Shown piece by piece: positions 1-12,000 of a stretch of 64,000 nt of DNA (positions within the stretch are counted from its first letter, which is position 1; every line of letters begins with the position of its first letter). The notes below the pieces were generated by a model. That model had not been told where the DNA came from and made no database searches. It saw only the letters and a list, made by a program, of their open reading frames with translations. Both the position numbers and the translations under genes were made by a program. Origin of the DNA: Nematopogon swammerdamellus (taxonomy: Eukaryota > Arthropoda > Insecta > Lepidoptera > Adelidae); the NCBI GenBank assembly GCA_946902875.1, contig OX336343.1, positions 14,505,361 to 14,569,360 on the forward strand, read 5' to 3'.

Positions 1-3000
1 GTGCCGGCCCCCGCGCACCGCCGCCGCGCGCCTCCGGCCCTGTCCCCAACTCGCACTCAGTGCATTCACAAACACCGACCTCTACTAACGGCGTCAACAC
101 TGCCACCATTGCCAGTTAGTACTCACTGTCGATATATATTTTTTATTTTTGTTTGACGTAAGGTATTTTCATATTTATATTGTTTAACCCTTCCATTATC
201 ACCTCAATTAAATGCTCTTCCCTCCCTAATTTTCATGCGTTACCGGCGCTAAGGCCGCGTCCGCCGACCTTGACAAAAACTCAAATATTTCGTGAAATAC
301 TGAAGCTAAATCAATAAACTCTTTTGATCCATAAAGTCAATGAAATTGTCTATGGATCAATGTCAAAAAAAACAGCAAAAGAGTGCTTACTTGTTTAGAA
401 GTACCACATATTAAATCGTTAAATGTTATAAGCATTTAACATTTAAAGATTTGACTTTGAAAAATCCCCGCGCGGGCTTATAACATTGAAAGGGTTAAAC
501 TTTTATTAGATGAACCAAAAAACAATAATGCAATTCAAATATTGACGAAACTGGGCAATTTCGTCCAATTGGTGTGCTTGTTGCTGTAAGGCAATCTCTT
601 CTAGCGCACCATATTAGGTATACAATAATCCAGACGGTAAAAAAACCAGGGTATGTTGGATTACCAAGTCTGAAGGAAGGTGTGGATCTAAGCTTGCGAT
701 GGCTTCACCGAACATATCCGGGCCCATCGGCAGTAGAGGAGGGTATTAATCGAGGCCGGGACTAGCGAGTGGCCACTCTAAATTTCCCGCGCATGCTTCA
801 CGTTTCGGCTCGCTTCAAGCCCTCGTCAGCTAGTCTGCGTTGACTAGGACGCGGGGAAACCACCAGTCCCGCTGTCGACCTCCCTCTCTCTACCTATCCA
901 TATTCTGTAGGATGCTTCCAGTGACGTTTTCGAAGCTCTCTCCATATATGAGCTTAGCGTCGATCTTGGGAGCCCTAGATTCTAGAACCTATGTAATGCA
1001 ATGTGCACGTACAACGGACCGTCTTGAGGTCTCAGTGCGGAGAATGGCCCACCCGCCTTCCCAAGAGGCTGGGCAGCAAACAACAACAACAACAACCTAT
1101 GTAATGCGACATATCTATGCCAGGTTATAGGCTAATTCACGCTTCACGCTATTATTCATGAACTGAGCAGTGGGGTCGAAAGTGAACGCAGTCACAGAAA
1201 ATCTACCAATTCTGTTAGCTTTCATGTGATTTACTTAAAAACTACTCAACCGATTTACATAGAGTTTTCACCGACTTTACCGCGAGCGGAGCCGCAGGCA
1301 CAACTAGTAATTAATAATTTCACTATAGACAGTTCATAGTTCCAGTAGAGAGTAGGAGCCTCAATGCAGTATTTTCGACTTGTTCAATTTTGAAGTATGC
1401 ATATAGGTATTATGTATATTATATACATTTCAGCTTAACAGAATGTGGTGCACGTACACAACTACGAGTGGGATTGTTATACCGCAGGTTAGCTCACAGT
1501 GATTTCAACATGTAAATAACCTTCCCTTATCTTACTAGGTGGTGGGGTTGCAACTGTCCAGATCGGTACCACCATACTGAATGAAGGTCCGTCGAAACGA
1601 CTGTGAAAATAATTAGTGTTTTCCGGCCAGTTCAGTGTAGCCACCACGCCCATAGGGAAGCACTGACATGGCACCTACTTCTTCAAGGTGCGATGGGCTG
1701 AAATCACGAGTGTAGTAAGTAGGTGACTTAGCAAACCACATCGGAGTCAATAACAAAATCTGACAGGCGGAGGAGTGTCGCAAGGTTTGCGGATGTCTCA
1801 CGCACGGGCGGCCGCCCCGCAGCGCGCGTCGGCCCCGCCGGCCGCGGCCCCCCGCGCCTCCGCGCCGCACGGCCCGCCCCCGCGAGTCTCCGCCTCGCAC
1901 GCCGCACAACCGCGACCGTTGCCCGTGCTGCAGAGGAACTTCCAGCCAGCTAAGGTCTTCATTGTTTAATTTTATGATAATCGAGCAGTGGAAGCTGATG
2001 TGTTCATAATACTGCTGGTTAATTTGGATTATTTTGTGCTTTTGACCCCCGTTTCCACCATCTCCGGTTAAGTCAAGTCCAACAGTTATTTGTTGGTTTT
2101 AACAAGCCTCAGTGACTCGCGCTGTAGGCGTGTGATAAGTACCTACGCAGATGCGTATCTCTGTAGACACAACAGATCAGCGGGCTGGCTGATTGTGAAC
2201 GGATGTGTCCTCTATGCGAAAGAAAATATAATATAGAATTTTGTTGCCTCATGCTTATGTTTTGCTTCATAATATCATAATATTTGTGAGATTTAGAATT
2301 TTCGCAATAATAATTTAAAAGAAATGCTTTGCAATAGGTGTAATTTCGCACGCACACTCGCAGAATTTTCGCAATAATAATTTAAAAGAAATGCTTTACA
2401 TTAGGTGTAATTTTGCACGCACGCATGCTCGCCCTGTCTATTTTTTGTTTCGTATCTAAACAGGAAGTTTAAAGCTGTGAAATATCTGTTACGTAGTAGC
2501 TATTACATAATCTGTTTTATAGTGATATTTCTCTAAGGAATATTTCATATTAAACAGGAGTTAACAGAAAGGTACATTTTAGCGGAAAGTGCAATGGTGA
2601 AATGAGCCATAAATGTTTGTGTAGTCGGTTCGTGAATGAGTTTGTTTGCAGTGGGTGCTTGGATGACATCTTGGAGCAGTTTATTCATTTTATATCTGCT
2701 ATTTTGTTGCATAAGAAGTGTTTTCGTGGATTTGTTAATTTGGATATTACAGATATAATTAATAAGCATCCACTTACATTCAAATAATCTAAACTAAAGT
2801 AACACATTAAAATAAAGTCATAAAATAATAAATGCAGACAAGACACCAGTGCCGTGTCAGCGGATACCTTTGGTCGTGCAGGCTACGCTGAGCTGGACAT
2901 ATTAAATATACAATGACGAGAATGGTGTGACAGGTGGTGAGTGTAGGGGCGCGTGCGGCTACAGCGGTGCCGGTGACTCGGTCCGCGCTGTACTACGAGG

Positions 3001-6000
3001 TGACGCGCACCAACGCGCCCGCACCCGTCACCATCACCACTCAACCATCAACGTTTGCGTATACGCATAGTACGTTCGTGCACCATCATCTGCCTGGTAT
3101 ATATTCTTCATTAAATGTTTTTTATATTTATTTATTAGATTCAGTTAATAAACGGAGTAACAGGAGATATTTATTCTATGATAATTTATTTTGATTCATC
3201 TCTACTATTAAAATGTGTCTGTTTGAATAAACATAAGATGTGACTATCAGGGCTACAAATGAACTAAATATAAAAAAAAAACAACACTGAACGTTAAGTA
3301 ATGTAGTGGACATTACTCAAGGAAGCTGTTAACAATTATTACATTTATGTGGCGTTTGCTTGAATTAAACTATAGAATGGACTCTAGTTGTCTTGTCAAA
3401 CTATAATATTATGTACATCCTTACCTATAACAAAATCCAACGTCTGCTTTCTGTCTGAGTGTCTGTCTGTCCGCTTATAACTCGAGAACCACTGAACCGA
3501 TTTTAATAAAACAAAATTCTACGGATAGCTTGATTCTTCCCATCAACTATAGGCTACTTACTATCACGCTAAACGGCTTATGAGGTTAGCAGTGAAGTGA
3601 AATATGAGAGCGGGCGGAGCCGCGGGCCCAGCTTGTAATATATAATTATGAAATGAAATGAAATGATTTATTTTTCGTCACACAACAACTCATATAATTA
3701 CATACAAATTTTAACTGGATTTAGACGTATCAGCCAAAGCTGCCTGTCTAAAATAAATAAATAAACATAAATGAACACATATCATGTGACGAAAAGGGAG
3801 CCCACTCAGCTGACTCACTATCCGAGACGGCGAAGCTGATTTTCAGGGGCTCCCCTTTCCAATAAAAGTGCTATAATAAGAGTTAGCTGTATGTAGTGAG
3901 TTTATTATTGCATTGGCAGCGGTATCGATGACAGTAGTGCCCGTGTCGTCAGCTGGCGACGTCTCCCCCGCCCCCACGCCGCCGCCGGCCACGCCCCTCG
4001 CTGCCTCCGCGCTCGCCAGGCCATCTATACTGCGCAAGCGGGACATCGAAGGGTTGGTACCTACTATATAATATGTACGCTGGGCTGCACGTGATGCGCG
4101 TGGTCACGCAAGCAAGGCGAGAACGATGTCTGTGTGTCTGTATGAATGTGTAGAGCGCACGGATGCGGAAGCGGCTGAAAGGGGAGGGGATGCAGTTCAC
4201 CCCTCTCACATTTACCTCAGCTCCCGATCGCCGCGAACTCACCCTCTTATTGTATTTATGTAAACGTGGTGTAACATTTTTATGTAAAAAGTTAAAGCTT
4301 TTAATGAATAAAAAGTTAGAAAAGTCTTGTATAATTTCATCCATAGACAGGTAACCTACGCTTGGACATGTCGAAAATTCCGCCAGTTCTAAATTCAATG
4401 TGAATAAGAATTGACAAACAAACATCGCAAGTCAGAATGTTTTGTTAGTACCTTATAAGTATTATATTATAGTAACTTACAAAAATAATTAACCCATAAG
4501 CGGTAGCTAGCTCATAAGAACATTAATATATAAATGCAGCATAAACATGAATACTTAAGAATCTGACCACTCTGCCTATTTACATTACCTATATCTGGTG
4601 TATAGTGCCATCGTCAATTTTGATACTTAAATATATCAAGTCAAATCAACAACAAATTAGTAAAAGTGTATTATAAAGAAATGTAATCAATTGTCAAAGT
4701 GTATCCAATTATAAAAATTCTTTATTGGGGAAAAGACTTTTAGATAAAATTACGGTCACCTAAAGCATCCTTTACAGCGAAATAACTCTTTTCAATTAAC
4801 ATTACTTTAATTCGTCGTTTAAAATTGTTTTATGTTAGAAGACAGTTTATTATCAAATCTAACACTATTACAAATAAAGCTTTTTGAAGTTTTAGATAAT
4901 CTATGTCTTTTTAACTGTACATTAATCTTATATCATGTATCATAGTTATGATTGTCAGAATTAAGACAGAATTAGAACTTGTGCAAAAAGAATTGCAAGT
5001 CTCGTGGCACCTTGTTTTGTTTATTTGAAAAAATGTATATTTGAAAAAATTGCACAAATCAATTTCATCTTAGGGTCGTCCTTTAATCATGTGAGGTTTT
5101 TAGGCCAGTTTTTAACTATCTTTTCTATTTATTTCGTCCAACAGGTCACCATCGAAGAGCGTAGGCACGTCGACAGCAGCGTACGCATCGTGCTTGTCGG
5201 ACGAAGCTAGCATCGTAAGCGTAGGGTGGAGCGTGCGGCGCGCTGAGCCAGGGGGCATCGAAGACGGTCCGTCGGCACGCGTCGATGAGGATGAGGGAGG
5301 GGACGGAGGGAGCACGACCGTGTCGGCGGCGTCGTCGCCGGCGCCCGATGACGATCCACCTTCCCCGCCCCGCGTACCCACCCCACCTACGCCGGCACCG
5401 CATGATATCTCGCCGAGGAAGAAGCCAAGGAAACAGATGTGAGTACGCTCTCTCTACAATGCTATGTTTTTCTTATCTTTCTTTCATTTTACACTAGCTG
5501 TTACTGCGATTCTCCTTTGCGGTAACATTTCCCCTGACTATCCTTAGATATGCCAGAAAATGTCAGTGAAAACTCCACATGAACTGATTGAGTAGTTCTC
5601 TAGTTATAACAAGTTATAACATAGAATCGACAACGGCGCGTTGGTCGGTGCACTGTTACAGATTTAGCGCTGTGGTGTCAGCCCATAACACTTTGGTGAA
5701 CTTGGTGCCATGTCAGTGCTTCCCTTCGGGGTGTGCTTATGATACCGACTGACAGTCGACCGACCGCACCACTGAGCCCCGTTATTTCCTCCATTCCATA
5801 GACATTATAAGTAAACTACAGTAGAACCTCGACTATCTGACCTAATGTGGACGGCGACCCTAGGTTGGATAATCGACCCGATTACATAAATGCGTTCTTT
5901 GAAAAGTTATATGTAGACTAAACAAATTTACTGCATTTTATTAAAAAAATAATGATAGGTCCGGTGAAGCTAAGTGGCTCACAGAGAACAGTGGGATGGC

Positions 6001-9000
6001 CTTCAGGAGAGCCGTACTCGGAACAGTGCCCACATAGTCCCCCAGAGATTGATTGTTTACAAGCTTTTTTAGTACATAGGGTTTTAGCTTTAATAATGGG
6101 CTCTGTTTTATTAATTACTAGCTTTTGCCCGCGGCTTCGCTCGCGTGAAATTCGTATTTCAAAGGAAGAAAGTAAGTAACTAAGGGCGAGGCCGAAGGCC
6201 GAGCTGCGTTCAGGAAGAGGATAACCTTTTCGAAGAAAGTAAGTAACTATGGGCGAGGCCGAAGGCCGAGCTGCGTTCAGGATGAGGGTAAACTTTTCGA
6301 AGAAAGTAAGTAACAGAGGGCGAGGCTGATGGCCGAGCTGCGTTCAGGAAAACGATAAACCTTCTCGAAGACAGTAAGCAATTATGGGCGAGGCCGAAGG
6401 CCGAGCTACGTTCAGAAAGAGGATAACCTTTTCGAAGAAAGTAAGTAACAGAGGGCGAGGCCGAAGGCCGAGCTGCGTTCAGGAAGACGATAAACCTTTT
6501 CGAAGACAGTAAGTAACTATGAGCGAGGCCGAAGGCCGAGCTGCGTCCAGCATGAGGGTAAACTTTTTGAAGAAAGTAAGTAACAGAGGGCGAGGCCGAA
6601 GGCCGAGCTGCGTTCAGGAAAACGATAAACCTTCTCGAAGACAGTAAGCAATTATGGGCGAGGCCGAAGGCCGAGCTACGTTCAGAAAGAGGATAACCTT
6701 TTCGAAGAAAGTAAGTAACAGAGGGCGAGGCCGAAGGCCGAGCTGCGTTCAGGAAGACGATAAATCTTTTCGAAGACAGTAAGTAACTATGAGCGAGGCC
6801 GAAGGCCGAGCGCGTCCAGCATGAGGGTAAACTTTTCGAAAAAAGTAAGTAACAGAGGGCGAGGCCGAAGGCCGAGCGGCGTTCAGGAAGACGATAAATT
6901 CTCGAAGACAGTAAGTAACTATGGGCAAGGCCGAAGGCCGAGATGTGTTCAGGAAGAGGATAAACCTTTTCGAAGAAAGTAAGTAACAAAGAAGTTACTT
7001 TCTTCGAGAAGATTTATGGTCTTCCTGAACGCAGCTCGGCCTTCGGACTCGCCCTCTGTTACTTAAATTCTTCGAAAAGGTTATCCTCTTCCTGAACGCA
7101 GCTCGGCCTTCGGCCTCGCCCTTTGTTACTTACTTCTTAAAGATGGTTTATCCTCTTCCTGAACGCAGCTCGGCCTTCGGCCTCGCCCATAGTTACTTAC
7201 TGTCTTCGAAAAGGTTTATCGTCTTCCTGAACGCAGCTCGGCCTTCGGCCTCGCCCTCTGTTACTTACTTTCTTAGAAAAGGTTATCCTCTTCCTGAACG
7301 CAGCTCGGCCTTCGGCCTCGCCCATAGTTAATTACTGTCTTCGAGAAGGTTCAGTTTTCCTGAACGCAGCTCGGCCTTCGGCCTCGCCCTCTGTTACTTA
7401 CTTTCTTAGAAAAAGTTATCCTCTTCCTGAACGCAGCTCGGCCTTCGGCCTCGCCCATAGTTACTTACTTTCTTTGAAAAGGTTATCCTCTTCCTGAACG
7501 CAGCTCGGCCTTTGGCCTCGCCCTTTGTTACTTACTTTCTTAAAGATGGTTAATCCTCTTCCTGAACGCAGCTCGGCCTTCGGCCTCGCCCATAGTTACT
7601 TACTGTCTTCGAGAAGATTTATCGTCTTCCTGAACGCAACTCCGCCTTCGGCCTCAAAAAGATGCTCACTTTCTTCGAGACGGTATATCGTTTACCTGAA
7701 CCCAGCTCGCCCTTAGTTACTTACTTTCTTCCTTTGAAATACGAATTTCACGCGAGCGAAGCCGCGGGCAAAAGCTAGTCTTTAAGAAAGTAAGTAAAAA
7801 AGAGCGAAGCCGAAGGCCGAGCTGCGTTTAGGAAAGGTTTTTCGAAGAATGTAAGTAACAGAGGGCGAGTCCAAAGGCCGAGCTGCGTTCAGGAAGACCA
7901 TAAATCTTCTCGAAGAAAGTAACTTCTTTGTTAGTTACTTTCATCAAAAACGTTTATCCTCTTCCTGAACACATCTCGGCCTTCGGCCTCGCCCATAGTT
8001 ACTTACTGTCTTCGAGAATTTATCGTCTTCCTGAACGCAGCTCGGCCTTCGGCCTCGCCCTTTGTTACTTGCTTTCTTCGAGGTTTATGGTCTTCCTGAA
8101 CGCAGCTCGGCCTTCGGCCTCGCCCTTTGTTACTTACTTTCTCCGAGAAGGTTTATAGTCTTCCCGAACGCAGCTCGGCCTTCGGCCTCGCCCTTAGTTA
8201 CTTACTTTCTTTGAGTAGGTCTATCGTCTTCCTGAACGGAACTCATTCACAAACTTTCGTGTTTATAATATTAGTAGTATTTATTTTGGGTAGGTTTGGA
8301 GTGAGGCCTGATTTTAGAAATTATTAAGCAAAAGCTAACAATATCTAAATTTTTGAAATGTGCTAATTAAGCCCTTTCATTTGATAGCCAACACGGCATC
8401 ATTAAAAAAAATTTTTTTTTTGATCATTACTTTATGTCCTCTAGAGGGTGCCATATCCTATAGCCTATAGACGTTGGATGCATCTTGACAACCAGCGGAC
8501 GGTCAAGACGCATCCAACGATACCTCATTTGTCAAATTATGATAAGTAGTTTCGAAGTTATTTATGAGGGAACAGATGAACATACATACATACATACATT
8601 TTAGTGTAGTTCCAGTTTAGTGTAGCCGACATGAAATGAAGGGAAGTACTGACATGGCACCTAGTTCACCCTGTGTTATGGGCTGACATCACGGATGTTG
8701 TAGGTGATGTAGCCAACCGTGTCAGGTTCCATAAAAAAAAAAAAAAAAAAAAAACATACATACATACATACATACATACATACATACATACATACATACA
8801 TACATACATACATACATACATACATACATACATACATACATACATACATACATACATACATACATACATACATACATACCGGTCAAAAACATAACTCTCC
8901 TTTTCGCTTCGCCGTAGTCGGGTAAAAATAAGAATGTTTTCGCTAATATTCCGCGCATACTACACTACGTACCTACAATATAATAAACAAAACATACGAT

Positions 9001-12000
9001 CAATTAACTTAAATCAAATAGGAACTTCAGCTAACATCGACTCGCAACAACACTTTTGCACCTAAAATTAATGAAATAGATACCTAACGAAGTTAACCTA
9101 CATAATATTATGAATCGAATTAAATAAGAAACTGCCGAGACAATGCATACACACACCGCGCCCCGCGCCCCGCGCCTCCTCCGCCGCGCTGCCAGTCTCC
9201 GCGAGACGCGCTACTAACCCCCTCCGCGCCGCGCCGCCGCCGCCCTTATTTCGGCGCTTGGAACAATTCGATTTGTATGGGAGCCACATCTTAGCGTAGC
9301 CGGAAGTGAATTTTAGTAAGCCTATCCTGTGTCCCGTATAGTAAAATGGGCTTGTACTAAGTTTCATCAAATTCGGATGATGGCTTTAAGAGTTATGGAG
9401 GAACATACATACATACATACATACATACATACAGAAAAGATTTCTAAAAATCGTCAATTTAGCTTTAGTATCATATATAGAGGCTACAAACTGAATATTT
9501 CCTAAAACAAAGTAACTTACTCCATGACCATCCCTTACAGATTTATTATTAGTATTGATATTGATATTTGTAGGTTAATTTTATTTAATTAGTTTTATTT
9601 GTTTATTCATTTAAAAAATGAAAATATTTTAGTATGTCGTTGTCACTCTGCTGACCTTTTCTTCTTGGCAATATTGCAGCATTGTTTTATGAAGATGACA
9701 TCAGTATAACGTTGCACCTTGTTGTTGACGTGGGCCAGCCGGGGTCGGTTTATCCGGGTGGTTTTCTCCCAAGAGTTGCAGGGTGCCTCGAACATAATTC
9801 TTTGCTGACTGAATGTCTTAGAGATGCAAGGAAGAATGAGAGACAATTAACTGCCACGTGGTTAGACTTTGAAAACGCCTTCGGTTCGGTGCGCCATGAG
9901 TTACTATTAAAGGCGCTAGAGTGGTATAATGTGCCACCTCTGATCTGTAATATAATAGCCTCCTACTACAAAAAACTTTCCTTTGTAATACAAGTAAAAG
10001 GCGAAACGGAGAAGACACCAGAAATTCGTTACGGCATAGGACTTTTCCAGGGTTGCTGCCTCTCTCCTGTCACATTTAACATTGTTATCAACATTCTAAT
10101 TGATACGCTTGTCGTAAAAGAAAACAAATGGGGATACAGGTTCAAATATGGAGACACATATATGGCGGCCATCCTGGCATTTGCGGATGATATTACGCTG
10201 TTAACCCGCAATCCAAAACAAAATCAGGCGCTTCTTAAGGTGGTGGATGACTATTGTGAATGGACCAAAGGGATGAAGATAAAACCAGCGAAGTGCTACT
10301 GTTTGAGCTTAACCAGGAAAGGTTCAAAGTTTACCTCGAGCAATCCAGGTCTGTCAGTAGCCGGAAAACCAATCGCAACCGTGGCTGATGAAGCTCCTTT
10401 TAAATTCTTGGGCAAAAGGATCACCAGCAGAGGAAAGGAGCATCCTACTGATGATATTGTCCAACTTTTCGAAGAGAGCCTCCGCCAAACTGACAATCTT
10501 CCCCTCCTGGGTACACAAAAGGCATGGATTTACGATAACTACCTGACATCAAAACTTTCATGGCCATTTCTCGTCTACGACTTCACAAAGCAAAACCTGA
10601 CTAAATTAGACTCGTATGTGACCAGATTCCTGAAATCATGGTTTGGACTGGCTCACCCGGCTGACTCGTCAACGCTATACAGATCTCACAATAACTTTGG
10701 ACTGAACATTAAGAAACCGTCGATATTTTATCAAAAGGCGAGAATAGCCAAACGATGTATACTCAAAGACTCCAATGATAGCGCTATTCAAGCCTTACCC
10801 AACACATCACTATCAGATGAACTGGAATCGAGACTCGACTTCTACAAATCATTCCAAGTTGGTACACGCACCAATAGATCTGGATTGGGCATAGAAACAG
10901 CAAAGTCTGATAAAGAAATACTGAAAGGTTTTGCTCAGGAGGACATGGAACAAGGCTTCAAACTTCACGCCTTAAACCTAGAAATGCAGAATGATTGGCT
11001 AACAGTGGGTGACTTCTGCATCCCTCCTGCATTGAAGTGGAAATCCATAATATACAACTGGTCCCCTGAGCTGCTTAAGTTCTACTTAAATGCATTCCAG
11101 CTTACTCTCCCCGACCCGAGTAACCTAGTTAGATGGGGGAAATCTACAAATAGACTATGCCCGTCATGTAAGGAGTTCGTAGGCACGGCCAAACATTTGT
11201 TATGCGGATGCAAAATACTACTTGAGCGAGGCCAGTATTCCTAACGTCATGATAAAGTCCTCCAAATCATCGAGAGGCGATCAACCTGTCAATTGCACGG
11301 ACCAGGAAAGGGCAAACCAGTAGCGGCTTCCAGAAGGTCAACTTTGTGAAACCTGGAGCCAATAAGCTGCCCAAAGATAGGACTAAACCTTCTTCAATTT
11401 TGGGAGCAGCAAAGGATTGGGAATTGTTGATGGACACACATGAGAAGCATTACCAAATGCCTTCGGAAATCTGTACCACAGCATTAAGACCGGATATACT
11501 CATATTCTCAAAAGCGACAAAGCATGTAGTACTTTTTGAACTTACAGTTCCATGGGAAAGTAACATACCGAAGGACCACAACATCAAACTTAACAAGTAC
11601 TGCAACTTAGTAGACCGGATTGTGAGAAACGGATTCAAGACTGATCTCTTCGCTGTGGAAGTCGGAGCAAGAGGACTACCAGCGAAGTCGCTCTACAGTC
11701 TCTTCAAGAATCTAGGGCTCCCAAGATCGACGCTAAGCTCATATATGGAGAGAGCTTCGAAAACGTCACTGGAAGCATCCTACAGAATATGGATAGGTAG
11801 AGAGAGGGAGGTCGAGAGCGGGACTGGTGGTTTCCCCGCGTCCTAGTCAACGCAGACTAGCTGACGAGGGCTTGAAGCGAGCCGAAACGTGAAGCATGCG
11901 CGGGAAATTTAGAGTGGCCACTCGCTAGTCCCGACCTCGATTAATACCCTCCTCTACTGCCGATGGGCCCGGATATGTTCGGTGAAGCCATCGTAAGCTT

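Larger units (their letters stand above)
115..1766. other. SAP130 intron between first and second visible exons
   Basis: The donor GTTAGT follows the 1-114 exon and the acceptor TCTGACAG precedes 1767. The intron holds a dispersed repeat at about 227-505, an inverted 5'-truncated LINE copy (674-982), a short (CAA)n-tailed insertion and a SINE-like copy. No other coding exon was seen. Confidence 0.7.

Noticed and set aside
6210..6989. 259-codon minus-strand open frame with repeated AARPSASPSVTYFL
   Set aside because: It follows the 67-bp minisatellite, appears in both orientations and has no domain; it is a repeat artefact.
8666..8958. Open frames of MYVC or HTYI repeats on both strands
   Set aside because: They are translations of the (CATA)n microsatellite.
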